In this document: piece after piece, positions 9,442-18,544 of the stretch
How the letters are laid out: each line of letters begins with the position of its first letter
Position numbering within the stretch: the stretch's first letter is position 1
Assembly (NCBI RefSeq): GCF_003024675.1
Contig: NZ_PYLP01000002.1
Location: forward strand, 1 to 64,000
DNA length: 64,000 nt
Reading direction: 5' to 3'
DNA from: Faecalibacillus faecis
GTDB lineage: Bacteria; Bacillota_I; Bacilli_A; Erysipelotrichales; Coprobacillaceae
The notes under the pieces: model-generated
Seen by the model: the letters and a program-made list of their open reading frames with translations, nothing else
What the model was told of the DNA's origin: nothing
The model's database searches: none
Position numbers and translations under genes: made by a program

Positions 9442-9491
9442 TTTACAAAATGTAATATATATTTGACATTTTGTAAAATAAATGATACTTT
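9438..9491 (+). promoter_or_regulatory. Promoter with 16-bp inverted-repeat operator before the XRE regulator
   Basis: A perfect inverted repeat (TTATTTTACAAAATGT at 9438-9453; complement at 9466-9481) surrounds and overlaps a TTGACA -35 (9463-9468), which has a TACTTT -10 17 nt downstream (9486-9491). A repressor bound here would block RNA polymerase. The next gene encodes a small XRE protein, so autorepression is the simplest reading. Confidence 0.65.
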
Positions 9492-9516
9492 ATAAATGTA
9501 GAAAGGAAGATAATCG

Positions 9517-9729
9517 ATGGCAAAAAACATTGCACTCAAAGTAGCACGTGTCGAAAAAAATATGACACAAAAAGAACTGGCACAGGCGGTAGGAATATCA
9601 AGACAGACAATGAATGCGATCGAAAGTGGGGAATACAATCCAACGATTAAGCTTTGTCGAAAGATTTGTCGTCTTTTAGAAAAAGGTTTAGATGATTTAT
9701 TTTGGGAGGATGAAGAAAATGAAAAGTAA
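9517..9729 (+). CDS. XRE family helix-turn-helix regulator (YozG-like)
   Basis: A 70-residue Cro/CI-type DNA-binding protein that is almost entirely one HTH domain: M-T-Q-K-E-L-A-Q-A-V-G-I-S-R-Q-T-M-N-A-I-E-S-G-x-Y-N-P at residues ~15-41, and the common C-terminal D-D-L-F-W tail. Small regulators of this type are often paired with a membrane protein gene, as here: the next gene overlaps it by 11 nt. It probably controls its own promoter through the inverted repeat at 9438-9481. Confidence 0.88.
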   Translation: MAKNIALKVARVEKNMTQKELAQAVGISRQTMNAIESGEYNPTIKLCRKICRLLEKGLDDLFWEDEENEK

Positions 9730-10168
9730 TTTAGATGAACGCCAAGAATTGAAATTATTAAAAATTCAACACTATGGTTGTTGGCTTGCTTTTTGGGGAT
9801 TGCTTGCTGATATACTTATTCAAATGATTCTTGGAAATATGGTGTTTAAGAATTTCATCGGAGAAGTTATTGTTTTTATGTCTTTGGTGATTTATCTTGT
9901 AGTTGCTAGCCTTAAAGAAGGTATTTGGGATAGAAAATACAAACCAAATTTAAAAACAAACCTACTTTTTAGTACGATAGGAGCACTTGTTGAAGGAATT
10001 GTTTTCTTTATTATTTCTTATCGAGATTATCAAAATTTAAAAGGTTCTATAGGTATTATGATTTTGATATTTTTTATGATGGAAATTGTATGTATGATTT
10101 TATTTACGGTTGCAGGTAAAATTTATAAAAAAAGAGTTCATCAGCTTGAAGATTCAAATGAGGAATAA
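9719..10168 (+). CDS. Four-TM membrane protein paired with an XRE regulator (DUF6773-like)
   Basis: A 149-residue protein with an N-terminal N-L-D-E-R-Q-E motif and about four membrane helices (residues ~20-40, 46-64, 82-100, 112-135). The start at 9719 has GGGAGGA 8 nt upstream; the ATG at 9710 is too close to that site. The pattern of DERQE plus four helices resembles the DUF6773 group, which I offer tentatively. Overlap with the regulator gene suggests translational coupling. The function is unknown; a role sensed or controlled with the XRE partner is an inference from position. Confidence 0.7.
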   Translation: MKSNLDERQELKLLKIQHYGCWLAFWGLLADILIQMILGNMVFKNFIGEVIVFMSLVIYLVVASLKEGIWDRKYKPNLKTNLLFSTIGALVEGIVFFIISYRDYQNLKGSIGIMILIFFMMEIVCMILFTVAGKIYKKRVHQLEDSNEE

Positions 10169-10170
10169 AA

Positions 10171-10210
10171 AAAGAAATGAGAAAAATTTTCCCATTTCTT
10201 TCTTTTTTTC
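10171..10210 (+). terminator. Intrinsic terminator after the XRE/membrane pair
   Basis: AAAGAAATG / CATTTCTTT arms with a 13-nt loop are followed by a T-rich run. Confidence 0.65.
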
Positions 10211-10296
10211 TATCTTTATATTACCACAAAATGGGCATTTTTTCAAGGCTGGTCATTTTTGTCAAAGTCCTGTATTAAATATATGGAGGTAATTTT

Positions 10297-10930
10297 ATAG
10301 AACAAAATATAACAGCATTAGTGAGCTTATTTGCAAGAGCGTATCATCAAAAAAAGGAAGGGTATTAAAATTTTTGATGATCCTCTTTCAATAAAATTAA
10401 TTACAAAAAAAGAATATGAAATGATTGGGTTAAATATGTCACAAGGCATTTCATTTTTTAATCCTACTTTTAAAGGAAGTAAGGAAGAAGCATTATCAAA
10501 CCTTGAAACCTTTACTTCAAAATGGAAAAGAAAATATCCTAGAGTAATTGATATTTTAGATAAAAATACGCATCTATTAACGTATTTTGATTATCCAAAG
10601 GAAGTAAGACATAGTATTTATTCAACGAATCTGATTGAAGGTTTCAACAAGCAACTTAAGAAGAAATTTAAGTTGAAGGAACAGTTTCCAACCGAAACAT
10701 CAATGGAAAAATACTCAGTATCACAACTCAATCAATACAACTGTATACATGAAATTAAAGAATACATAAAAGACTGTAATATACAAGTTGATTTTATTAA
10801 AATTGATACTTTGGAAAAAGCAAAAAACATACCATGTATTTTTAATAATTGGGCAGTTTTTAAAAATGGAAAATATGTTTCACATATTTTGTTAAATAAA
10901 AAAGGTTTTGAAAAATTATTAAATGATTAA
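10297..10930 (+). pseudogene. Mosaic remnant: methyltransferase 5' end + IS256-type transposase piece + YoaP-like tail
   Basis: Three unrelated gene pieces are joined. From 10297 the reading I-T-A-L-V-S-L-F-A-R-A-Y-H, then (after a +1 shift in the A run near 10352-10365) K-I-F-D-D-P-L and M-S-Q-G-I-S-F-F-N-P, matches the start of leucine-carboxyl-methyltransferase-like SAM enzymes. Its start codon appears mutated to ATA, 7 nt after a GGAGG site. About 10496-10710 reads like the C-terminal part of an IS256/mutator transposase (F-D-Y-P-K-E-V-R, S-T-N-L-I-E-G-F-N-K-Q-L-K-K). From ~10710 to the stop it resembles the tail of YoaP-like acetyltransferases (P-C-I-F-N-N-W-A-V-F-K-N-G-K). The last two junctions are in one open frame from a TTG at 10331. 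Confidence 0.75.
10496..10710 (+). mobile_element. Fragment of an IS256 (mutator) family transposase gene
   Basis: About 70 codons match the conserved C-terminal region of IS256-type transposases: W-K-R-K-Y-P, F-D-Y-P-K-E-V-R-H-S-I-Y-S-T-N-L-I-E-G-F-N. The catalytic N-terminal two-thirds and the terminal inverted repeats are absent. It is an inert scar of insertion and deletion. Confidence 0.75.
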
Positions 10931-10988
10931 AAAGAATGATAGATTGTTGGAAAATTGATTTTTAGGTAAAATAAAAAATATTTTGGTG

Positions 10989-11017
10989 TTGCTAAAAGAG
11001 ACATTTTTTGATATTAT
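10989..11017 (+). promoter_or_regulatory. Promoter of the ZTP riboswitch / purine operon
   Basis: TTGCTA, a 17-nt spacer and TATTAT place the start of transcription near 11024, a few bases before the aptamer. The 300-nt gap before fhs holds this promoter, the aptamer, its terminator and a possible second promoter. Confidence 0.6.
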
Positions 11018-11026
11018 GCAGTTAAG

Positions 11027-11096
11027 TTATACGACTGACGGAAGTGGAATAAACCACAGGGAGTATAATCGTGTAAAAGAGTCGACCGTCTGGGCT
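11027..11096 (+). ncRNA. ZTP riboswitch (pfl motif)
   Basis: The RNA shows the pfl architecture. P1 pairs TTATAC with GTATAA. The conserved CGACTGACGG block follows its 5' strand. A small GTGG/CCAC hairpin leads to AGGGAG. After a linker, CCGTCTGGGC supplies the 3' domain, with GACGG/CCGTC forming the long-range pairing. The class binds ZMP/ZTP, which build up when 10-formyl-THF is short, and is usually found before fhs and purine genes. That is exactly the context: fhs and eight pur genes follow. Confidence 0.92.
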
Positions 11097-11129
11097 AAGA
11101 ATAGTCTGGATGAGTGGGCTCTTTTTTTG
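11075..11129 (+). terminator. Terminator controlled by the ZTP riboswitch
   Basis: AAAAGAGTC (11075-11083) can pair with GGCTCTTTT next to a seven-T run. The stem would enclose and disrupt the aptamer 3' domain, so ligand binding should favour read-through (ON switch). Confidence 0.7.
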
Positions 11130-11170
11130 GTTGATAGGTAAAATAACTAGTTTCACATATTGTCTTGTAA

Positions 11171-11176
11171 TATAAT
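11171..11176 (+). promoter_or_regulatory. Possible second promoter before fhs
   Basis: A perfect TATAAT lies between the riboswitch terminator and the fhs ribosome site. The -35 region is weak, so this is tentative. If active it would give riboswitch-independent basal expression of fhs. Confidence 0.3.
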
Positions 11177-11228
11177 GAAAGTGGTTAATAGAATCAATCA
11201 AAAAGAAAAAAAGAAAGGATGAACGACA

Positions 11229-12899
11229 ATGTTAACTGATGTAGAAATTGCACAAAGTGCAAAGATGAAACCGATTGTTGAAATTGCTCAAAAAGTTGGT
11301 TTAGATGAGGATGATTTAGAATTATATGGAAAATATAAAGCAAAGATTTCTCTTGAAGCTATTAAAAAACTAGATCAAAACGAAGACGGAAAATTGATCT
11401 TAGTAACAGCAATTAATCCAACACCTGCAGGTGAAGGGAAAACCACAACAATGATTGGATTATCACAAGCACTTAACAAATTAGGAAAGAAATCTGTAGT
11501 TGCAATGCGTGAGCCATCGCTTGGTCCATGTTTTGGAATCAAAGGTGGAGCTGCAGGTGGAGGATATGCGCAAGTTGTTCCAATGGAAGATATCAACCTT
11601 CATTTTACAGGAGATATTCATGCAATCACTGCTGCAAACAACTTAATTGCAGCCATGCTTGATAATTCCATTCATCAAGGAAATCCACTTAATATCGATG
11701 TAAGACAAATCGTTTGGAAACGTGTGGTCGATTTAAACGATCGTGCATTACGTCATACTGTTTGTGGACTTGGTGGTAAAGTAAACGGGGTTCCTCGTGA
11801 AGATGGATTTGATATTACCGTTGCTAGTGAAGTTATGGCAATTCTTTGTTTAGCGACTTCTTTAGAAGATTTAAAACAAAGAGCTGCAAAAATGATTGTC
11901 GCTTATACTTATGATGGAAAACCAGTTACTGTTGATGATATTGAAGCAACAGGAGCGGTAACACTTTTATTAAAAGATGCGATTAAACCAAATTTAGTTC
12001 AAACTTTAGATCACACACCAGTATTTGTTCATGGGGGTCCATTTGCAAATATTGCTCATGGATGCAACTCAGTTATGGCTACTCAACTTGCTGTCAAGTT
12101 AGGGGATTATGCGATTACTGAAGCTGGATTTGGTGCTGATTTAGGAGCTGAAAAATTCTTAGATATTAAATGTCGTCAAGCAAATTTAAATCCTGAAGCA
12201 GTTGTTATTGTTGCAACTGTTCGTGCTTTAAAAATGCATGGTGGTGTTGCTAAAAAAGATTTAGGAAATGAAAATTTGGAAGCTTTAAAAGCTGGTTTAG
12301 GAAATCTAGAAAAACATATTGAAAATATTGCAAAATTCGATTTACCTTGTGTTGTTGCAATTAATGCTTTTCCAACAGACACAGAGGCGGAACTTCAATT
12401 ATTAAATGAATGTTGCAAGAAGCTTGGTGTTGAAGTAGCTATTAGTAAGGTTTGGGAAAAAGGTGCTGATGGTGGAATCGAACTTGCTGAAAAATTATTA
12501 AATATTTTAGAAACAAAAGGAGCCAATTATCATCCACTTTATGATTTAGATTTGCCAATTGAAACAAAGATTGAAACAATCGTTAAAGAAATCTATGGTG
12601 GAGATGGTGTTGAATTTACAAAGAAAGCAAAAAATAAAATTAAAAAATATACTGAACAAGGTTTAAGCCAATTACCAATTTGTGTTGCAAAGACACAATA
12701 CTCATTATCGGATCAAGCATCCTTACTTGGTCGACCAACAGGATTTACTGTTAAAATCAATGATATTATCCCATCTGCAGGAGCAGGATTCTTGGTGGCT
12801 ATATCTGGTGATATTATGCGCATGCCAGGACTTCCAAAACGTCCAGCTGCCGTCAATATGGATATTGATGAAGATGGAAAAATTATAGGTTTATTCTAA
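11229..12899 (+). CDS. fhs: Formate-tetrahydrofolate ligase
   Basis: A 556-residue cytosolic enzyme of the family's usual length. It joins formate to tetrahydrofolate with ATP to give 10-formyl-THF, the one-carbon donor for PurN and PurH downstream. The P-loop is [10 protein letters not shown] (residues ~60-69), followed by [20 protein letters not shown] typical of [19 protein letters not shown] is also present. First gene of the purine operon, under the ZTP riboswitch. An AAAGGATG site precedes the ATG. Confidence 0.97.
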   Translation: MLTDVEIAQSAKMKPIVEIAQKVGLDEDDLELYGKYKAKISLEAIKKLDQNEDGKLILVTAINPTPAGEGKTTTMIGLSQALNKLGKKSVVAMREPSLGPCFGIKGGAAGGGYAQVVPMEDINLHFTGDIHAITAANNLIAAMLDNSIHQGNPLNIDVRQIVWKRVVDLNDRALRHTVCGLGGKVNGVPREDGFDITVASEVMAILCLATSLEDLKQRAAKMIVAYTYDGKPVTVDDIEATGAVTLLLKDAIKPNLVQTLDHTPVFVHGGPFANIAHGCNSVMATQLAVKLGDYAITEAGFGADLGAEKFLDIKCRQANLNPEAVVIVATVRALKMHGGVAKKDLGNENLEALKAGLGNLEKHIENIAKFDLPCVVAINAFPTDTEAELQLLNECCKKLGVEVAISKVWEKGADGGIELAEKLLNILETKGANYHPLYDLDLPIETKIETIVKEIYGGDGVEFTKKAKNKIKKYTEQGLSQLPICVAKTQYSLSDQASLLGRPTGFTVKINDIIPSAGAGFLVAISGDIMRMPGLPKRPAAVNMDIDEDGKIIGLF

Positions 12900-12911
12900 A
12901 AGGAGAGAAAG

Positions 12912-13400
12912 ATGAAAGTTGCTATTATTATGGGTTCAACTTCTGATTTACCTAAAGTTGAACCAGCTATTTCAATTTTAAAAAATTATGGTGTTGAAGT
13001 GAATGTTCGTTGTTTATCTGCTCATAGAGCGCATTTAGGACTTTCTAGTTTCATTAAAGAAACAGAAACGGATGGAACAGAAGTTATTATTACAGCTGCA
13101 GGAATGGCAGCAGCCCTTCCAGGTGTGGTGGCTAGTCAAACAGTTTTACCAGTTATTGGTGTTCCAATTGCAGGAAGTAATTTAGATGGAATGGATGCTT
13201 TATTATCCATTGTTCAAATGCCTTCGGGTATTCCAGTAGCGACTGTTGCTATTAATGGAAGTAAAAATGCAGCTTATTTAGCACTTCAAATTATGGCTAT
13301 TAAACATAGTGAAATCAAAGAAGGGCTACTTAAAGAAAGAAAACAAATGGAAGCTGACGCAATGAAAGCTAACGATGAAGTCATAGAAAAATACAAATAG
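12912..13400 (+). CDS. purE: N5-carboxyaminoimidazole ribonucleotide mutase (AIR carboxylase, catalytic subunit)
   Basis: A 162-residue PurE. Motifs: M-G-S-T-S-D-L-P (residues 8-15), the substrate loop S-A-H-R-A-H (~41-46), A-A-L-P-G-V-V-A-S, and S-I-V-Q-M-P-S-G-I-P-V-A-T. The S-A-H-R form and the S-I-V-Q-M-P block place it with class I-type enzymes, which normally use the N5-CAIR made by PurK. No purK lies in the operon; it may be elsewhere or the enzyme may work with CO2 directly. 12 nt after fhs, with an AAGGAGAG site. Confidence 0.93.
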   Translation: MKVAIIMGSTSDLPKVEPAISILKNYGVEVNVRCLSAHRAHLGLSSFIKETETDGTEVIITAAGMAAALPGVVASQTVLPVIGVPIAGSNLDGMDALLSIVQMPSGIPVATVAINGSKNAAYLALQIMAIKHSEIKEGLLKERKQMEADAMKANDEVIEKYK

Positions 13401-13413
13401 GGGGAAAAGAAAA

Positions 13414-14118
13414 ATGGCAGAATTATTGTATGAAGGAAAAGCAAAACAAGTTTACAAAACAGACAAGGAAGATGAATATTTAATTCATTATAAAGATGAT
13501 GCAACAGCAGGTAATGGTGTTAAGCATGATAAGTTTGAGGGTAAAGGTGTTTTAAATAATACAATCTCTTGTATTATCTTTGATATGTTAGAAGAAGCTG
13601 GAATCAAAACACATATGATTAAAAAATTAAATGAAAGAGATATCTTAGTTAAAAAAGTAGATATCTTCCCATTAGAAGTTATTATTAGAAATATTACAAC
13701 TGGATCTTTCTGTAAAAGATTAGGGGCACCTGAAGGAATTGTTTTAGATGAACCAATCTTTGAAATGAGTTATAAAAATGATGAATATGGTGATCCATTA
13801 ATTAATGATGATCACGCTGTTGCTTTAAAACTTGCAACAAGAGAAGAATTAGCATACATTAAAGAAACAACGTTAAAAATCAATGAATTATTAAAAGAAT
13901 TCTTCTTATCAATGAATTTAAAACTTGTTGATTTTAAAATTGAATTTGGTAAAACAGCTGACGGTACTATTTTATTAGCTGATGAAATTTCACCAGATTC
14001 ATGTCGTTTATGGGATGTTAATACAAACCAAAAATATGATAAAGATGTATTTAGACAAGATATTGGAGATTTAATTGAAACTTATAAAGCAGTTCTAGCA
14101 AGAATGCAAAATAAATAA
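13414..14118 (+). CDS. purC: SAICAR synthase
   Basis: A 234-residue phosphoribosylaminoimidazole-succinocarboxamide synthase, joining CAIR and aspartate with ATP. Motifs: L-L-Y-E-G-K-A-K-Q-V-Y (residues 4-14), D-D-A-T-A-G-N-G-V-K, P-L-E-V-I-I-R-N-I-T-T-G-S-F-C-K-R-L-G (~79-97), and the C-terminal D-E-I-S-P-D-S-C-R-L-W-D signature (~193-204). Full length. It follows purE by 13 nt. Confidence 0.97.
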   Translation: MAELLYEGKAKQVYKTDKEDEYLIHYKDDATAGNGVKHDKFEGKGVLNNTISCIIFDMLEEAGIKTHMIKKLNERDILVKKVDIFPLEVIIRNITTGSFCKRLGAPEGIVLDEPIFEMSYKNDEYGDPLINDDHAVALKLATREELAYIKETTLKINELLKEFFLSMNLKLVDFKIEFGKTADGTILLADEISPDSCRLWDVNTNQKYDKDVFRQDIGDLIETYKAVLARMQNK

Positions 14119-14133
14119 TTAAGGAGAACAAAG

Positions 14134-15159
14134 ATGGATTACAAAAAAGCTGGAGTCGATATTGAAGCAGGTTATAAATCAGTAGAATTAATGAAAGAAC
14201 ATGTTAAAAAAACAATGCGTCCTGAAGTTTTAGGAGGACTTGGTGGTTTTGCTGGTGCTTTTGATTTAAGTGGAATTAAAAATATGGAAGAACCGGTTTT
14301 ATTATCAGGAACAGATGGTTGTGGAACAAAAGTAAAACTAGCTTTTGTGATGGATAAACACGATACAATTGGTATTGATGCCGTTGCGATGTGTGTCAAT
14401 GATATTGCTTGTTCTGGAGGAGAACCACTTTTCTTCTTAGATTATATTGCTTGTGGTAAAAACTATCCCGAAAAAATTGCTTCCATTGTAAGTGGTGTTG
14501 CAGAAGGGTGTTTACAATCTGAATGTGCTTTAGTTGGTGGTGAAACTGCTGAACATCCTGGTTTAATGCCTGAAGATGATTATGATTTAGCAGGTTTTGC
14601 TGTGGGTGTTGTTGATAAAAAAGATATTATTGATGGTTCAACAATTAAAGCAGGAGACACACTTATTGGTATTGCTTCAAGTGGTGTTCATTCAAATGGT
14701 TTTTCACTTGTTAGAAAAGTGTTTGAAATGACAAAAGAATCATTAGATACATACTATGATGAATTAGGAAAAACTTTAGGAGAAGCTTTAATTGAACCAA
14801 CACGTATTTATGTTAAAGCTTTAAAAAATGTAAAAAATGCGGGTGTTAGAATTAAAGGATGCTCTCATATTACAGGTGGAGGTTTCTTTGAAAATGTACC
14901 TAGAATGCTTCCTGAAAATGTAAGAGCAATCATTAAAAAAGAAAGTTATCCAGTACCAGCTTTATTTGGTTTAATTCAAAAAAATGGAAATATTGAAGAA
15001 CATATGATGTACAACACATTCAATATGGGTCTTGGTATGGTAATTGCAGTTAATCCAGAAGATGTTGAAACAACAATGAAAGCTATTGAAGAAGCAGGAG
15101 ATAAATGCTACGTTGTTGGAAATATCGTTGAAGGAGATAAGGGCGTGGATTTATGCTAA
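14134..15159 (+). CDS. purM: AIR synthase (phosphoribosylformylglycinamidine cyclo-ligase)
   Basis: A 341-residue PurM, closing the imidazole ring of FGAM to AIR with ATP. Motifs: [11 protein letters not shown] near the start, [10 protein letters not shown] (residues ~53-62), [18 protein letters not shown] (~87-104), G-G-E-T-A-E-H-P-G, and [10 protein letters not shown]. Full length, AAGGAG site. Its last codons overlap the start of purN by 7 nt, so the two are translationally coupled. Confidence 0.97.
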   Translation: MDYKKAGVDIEAGYKSVELMKEHVKKTMRPEVLGGLGGFAGAFDLSGIKNMEEPVLLSGTDGCGTKVKLAFVMDKHDTIGIDAVAMCVNDIACSGGEPLFFLDYIACGKNYPEKIASIVSGVAEGCLQSECALVGGETAEHPGLMPEDDYDLAGFAVGVVDKKDIIDGSTIKAGDTLIGIASSGVHSNGFSLVRKVFEMTKESLDTYYDELGKTLGEALIEPTRIYVKALKNVKNAGVRIKGCSHITGGGFFENVPRMLPENVRAIIKKESYPVPALFGLIQKNGNIEEHMMYNTFNMGLGMVIAVNPEDVETTMKAIEEAGDKCYVVGNIVEGDKGVDLC

Positions 15160-15746
15160 AATTTGCAGTCTTTGTTTCTGGATGGGGAACAGATTTACAA
15201 TCTATTATTGATGCTAAAAACGAAGGAAAGATCAATGGCGAAATCGCCCTTGTTCTTTCGAATCGTCAAAAGGCTTATGGTTTACAAAGAGCTAAAGATG
15301 CTGGTATTGAAACGGCAGTTGTTAAAAAAGATGATGCTTTGATTGTAAAGATGTTAAAAGAAAGAAATATTGATTTTATTGTATTGGCTGGTTATCTAGC
15401 AATTTTAACGGATGAGTTAATCGATGCATATCCAAATAAAATTATGAACATTCATCCTTCTCTTATTCCTTCTTTTTGTGGACCAGGAATGTATGGAATG
15501 CATGTTCATGAAGCTGTATTACAACGTGGTGCAAAGGTTTCGGGGGCAACCGTGCACTTTGTTTCAAATATTGTCGATGGGGGACCAATTATTAAACAAG
15601 TTGCTTGTGATATATCGGATTTGGACACAGCTGAGGATATTCAAAAAAGGGTGTTAGAGATTGAACATAAATTACTACCAGAAGTTGTAGGGCTATATTG
15701 TGATAATAAGATAAAAATAATTGATGGAAAGGCAAAGGTAATTTAA
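15153..15746 (+). CDS. purN: Phosphoribosylglycinamide formyltransferase
   Basis: A 197-residue PurN that formylates GAR with 10-formyl-THF. The active-site block [11 protein letters not shown] holds the catalytic Asn and His; the conserved Asp lies in V-D-G-G-P-I (~residue 144). The N-terminal phosphate loop reads S-G-W-G-T-D-L-Q, a variant of the usual S-G-x-G-S-N-L-Q. Starts inside the end of purM; its stop is followed directly by the purH ATG. Confidence 0.94.
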   Translation: MLKFAVFVSGWGTDLQSIIDAKNEGKINGEIALVLSNRQKAYGLQRAKDAGIETAVVKKDDALIVKMLKERNIDFIVLAGYLAILTDELIDAYPNKIMNIHPSLIPSFCGPGMYGMHVHEAVLQRGAKVSGATVHFVSNIVDGGPIIKQVACDISDLDTAEDIQKRVLEIEHKLLPEVVGLYCDNKIKIIDGKAKVI

Positions 15747-17270
15747 ATGAAAAGAGCTTTAATTTCAGTTACAAATAAAGATGGGGTTGTTGATTTTGCT
15801 AAAGGATTAGTAGAATTAGACTTTGAAATTGTATCGACAGGAGGTACAATGAAAGTTTTACAAGAAAATGGGGTTTCTTGTATTGCAATTGATGATGTGA
15901 CAGGATTTCCTGAAATGTTAGATGGACGTGTTAAAACACTTCATCCAATGGTTCATGGAGGACTTTTATATCGTCGTGATTTACCTAGTCATGTTGAAAC
16001 AATTAAAAAACATGGTATTCATCCTATTGATTTAGTATGTGTCAACTTATATGAATTTGAAAAAGCTTTAAAAGCTGGTAAAGATTTACCAGATATGATT
16101 GAAAATATTGATATTGGTGGACCATCAATGATTCGTTCAGCAGCTAAAAACTTTAAAGATGTTTTAATTGTTACGGATCCAAAAGATTATGATAATGTTT
16201 TAGATGCGATTAAAAATGATACAACTGATTTTGATTTTAGAATGAATCTTGCTTATAAAGCATTCTCTATGACAGGTGCTTATGATGCAATGATTTCAAG
16301 ATACTTTGCAGATCAAGTTGGAGATCAATTTCCAGATACATTAAATCTTTCATTAAAGAAAGTAGAACATTTACGTTATGGCGAAAACTCTCAACAAGCA
16401 GCAAATAAATATGAAGATAGTTATGTTCAAAAATCTTTATTAGATTATGAACAACTTCATGGTAAAGAAATTTCATTTAACAATGTAAACGATTTATATG
16501 GAGCGGTTGCACTTGTTAGAGAATTTGGTAATCAAATCGTTACAGCAGCCATCAAACATTCAACTCCTTGTGGTGTTGCTATTGGAAATACAGGTTATGA
16601 TTCTTATATGAAAGCCTATGAAGCTGATCCTCAATCTATCTTTGGTGGAATCGTTGCTGTTAACTATAAAATCGATAAAGCAACAGCTGAACAAATGCAT
16701 AAGATTTTCTTAGAAATCGTAGCTGCACCAGATTTTGATGATGATGCTTTAGAAATCTTAAAGAAAAAGAAAAACTTACGTATTTTAAAACTTAAAAACT
16801 TAGATGCACGTGGTGCTAAATATGATATTAAATATCTTGAAGGAAAAGTATTAGTTCAAGAATTAAATACAAAAATGATTGATGAAATGAAAGTTGTAAC
16901 AAATGTTCAACCCACAAAAGAACAACTTACAGATATGGAATTTGGTATGAAAGTTGTTAAATATGTAAAATCAAATGCGATCTGTATTGTTAAAAATGGT
17001 GTAACACTTGCTATTGGCGGTGGTCAAACATCAAGAGTGTGGGCTTTAGAAAATGCAATTCATAACAATCCTGATAAAGATTTCAATGGTTCAGTTCTTG
17101 CTTCAGATGCTTTCTTCCCATTCAATGACTGTGTTCAAGTCGCTGCAGATGCAGGTATTCAAGCAATTATTCAACCAGGTGGTTCAATTAGAGATCAAGA
17201 TTCAATTGATTTATGTAATGAAAAAAATATCCCTATGGTATTTAGCGGATATAGACACTTTAGACACTAG
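15747..17270 (+). CDS. purH: Bifunctional AICAR formyltransferase / IMP cyclohydrolase
   Basis: A 507-residue two-domain enzyme for the last two steps to IMP. The N-terminal cyclohydrolase (MGS-like) domain shows A-L-I-S-V-T-N-K-D-G and S-T-G-G-T (residues ~31-35) and D-G-R-V-K-T-L-H-P-M-V-H-G-G. The C-terminal transformylase shows L-R-Y-G-E-N-S-Q-Q-A-A and the catalytic I-K-H-S-T-P-C-G-V-A-I-G (~268-279); near the end F-P-F-N-D-C-V and I-Q-P-G-G-S-I-R-D are present. Uses 10-formyl-THF from Fhs; its substrate AICAR/ZMP is the riboswitch ligand (with ZTP). Starts 1 nt after purN. Confidence 0.97.
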   Translation: MKRALISVTNKDGVVDFAKGLVELDFEIVSTGGTMKVLQENGVSCIAIDDVTGFPEMLDGRVKTLHPMVHGGLLYRRDLPSHVETIKKHGIHPIDLVCVNLYEFEKALKAGKDLPDMIENIDIGGPSMIRSAAKNFKDVLIVTDPKDYDNVLDAIKNDTTDFDFRMNLAYKAFSMTGAYDAMISRYFADQVGDQFPDTLNLSLKKVEHLRYGENSQQAANKYEDSYVQKSLLDYEQLHGKEISFNNVNDLYGAVALVREFGNQIVTAAIKHSTPCGVAIGNTGYDSYMKAYEADPQSIFGGIVAVNYKIDKATAEQMHKIFLEIVAAPDFDDDALEILKKKKNLRILKLKNLDARGAKYDIKYLEGKVLVQELNTKMIDEMKVVTNVQPTKEQLTDMEFGMKVVKYVKSNAICIVKNGVTLAIGGGQTSRVWALENAIHNNPDKDFNGSVLASDAFFPFNDCVQVAADAGIQAIIQPGGSIRDQDSIDLCNEKNIPMVFSGYRHFRH

Positions 17271-17279
17271 GAGGCTTAT

Positions 17280-18533
17280 ATGAAAGTTCTTGTAATCGGT
17301 AGTGGTGGTCGTGAACATGCGATTGCTTATAAATTAAAACAAAGTCCAAAAGTAACTGAACTTTATGCAATACCAGGAAATCCTGGTATTGCAAGTTTAG
17401 GTACATGTGTACCTGGTTCAGTAGAAGATAATAAATTTATTGTTGATTTTATTCAAAAAAATCAAATTGATTTAACTGTCATCGGTCCAGAAGTTCCTTT
17501 ATGTAATGGGCTTGCTGATGATATTGAAAAAGCAGGTTATAAAGCTTTTGGTCCTCAAAAAAAGGCGGCAACTTTAGAAGGAAGCAAAGCTTTCTCTAAA
17601 GATTTTATGGTCAGACATCATATTCCTACAGCAAAATATGTCGAAGTGACTGATTTTGAAAAAGCATGCAAAGAAGTTGATCATTTTGATTTTCCATTAG
17701 TTATCAAAGCAGATGGTCTTGCTGCTGGAAAAGGTGTTGTCATTGTTGAAAACAAAGAAGATGCCATATCTACTTTAAAAGACATGATGGTTGATGGTGC
17801 TTTAGATGGTGCCGGAAGTAAAGTTGTCTTAGAAGAATTCTTGACAGGATTTGAATGTTCTTTACTTTGTTTTACTGATGGTAAAACAATTGTACCAATG
17901 GTTTCAGCAAAAGATCATAAACAAATCTTTGATGGAAATAAAGGACCTAATACGGGTGGTATGGGAACTGTTTCTCCAAATCCATTTTTACCAGAAGGTA
18001 TGGATGAAGTCTTGAAAAAAGATATTCTTGATCCATTTATGCAAGGACTTAAAGATGATCAAATGGATTATCGTGGTGTTGTTTTCATTGGTTTAATGAT
18101 TGAAAATAATCAAGCAAAAGTTCTTGAATTCAATGTCCGTTTTGGTGATCCTGAAACACAATCAATCCTTCTTCGTTTAGAGAGTGATCTCTATGAAATC
18201 ATGGATGCTTGTGCTACTTATACTTTAGATCAAGTTGAAGTTAAATGGTCTGATGACCATGTGGCTTGTCTTGTACTTGCAAGTGGAGGTTATCCAGGAA
18301 AATACGATAAAGGAATTGAAATTAAAAATATTGACAAAGTAAGTGAGGATATTGTTGTTTTCCATGCGGGAACAGCTTTAAAAGATGGCAAACTTGTCAC
18401 AAATGGTGGACGTGTTTTAAATGTGTGTGCAAGAGGAGCAAATTTACAAGAAGCACTTGCGAAAGTCTATGAAACTGCTACAATTATTACATTCGATGGT
18501 ATGTACTATCGTCATGATATTGGACTTAGATAG
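17280..18533 (+). CDS. purD: Phosphoribosylamine-glycine ligase
   Basis: A 417-residue ATP-grasp enzyme that makes GAR. Motifs: V-L-V-I-G-S-G-G-R-E-H-A-I at the N-terminus, A-I-P-G-N-P-G-I, the ATP-grasp lysine loop K-A-D-G-L-A-A-G-K-G-V (residues ~141-151), N-T-G-G-M-G-T, and F-N-V-R-F-G-D-P-E-T-Q. Full length with a TAGGAGG site that uses the purH stop codon; 9 nt from purH. Confidence 0.97.
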   Translation: MKVLVIGSGGREHAIAYKLKQSPKVTELYAIPGNPGIASLGTCVPGSVEDNKFIVDFIQKNQIDLTVIGPEVPLCNGLADDIEKAGYKAFGPQKKAATLEGSKAFSKDFMVRHHIPTAKYVEVTDFEKACKEVDHFDFPLVIKADGLAAGKGVVIVENKEDAISTLKDMMVDGALDGAGSKVVLEEFLTGFECSLLCFTDGKTIVPMVSAKDHKQIFDGNKGPNTGGMGTVSPNPFLPEGMDEVLKKDILDPFMQGLKDDQMDYRGVVFIGLMIENNQAKVLEFNVRFGDPETQSILLRLESDLYEIMDACATYTLDQVEVKWSDDHVACLVLASGGYPGKYDKGIEIKNIDKVSEDIVVFHAGTALKDGKLVTNGGRVLNVCARGANLQEALAKVYETATIITFDGMYYRHDIGLR

Positions 18534-18544
18534 GAGAGAACTCT

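Noticed and set aside
10110-10292. A 60-codon plus-strand frame between the XRE pair and the mosaic remnant.
   Set aside because: It overlaps the end of the membrane protein gene out of frame, runs through a terminator, and has low-complexity F/I/K content with no ribosome site.
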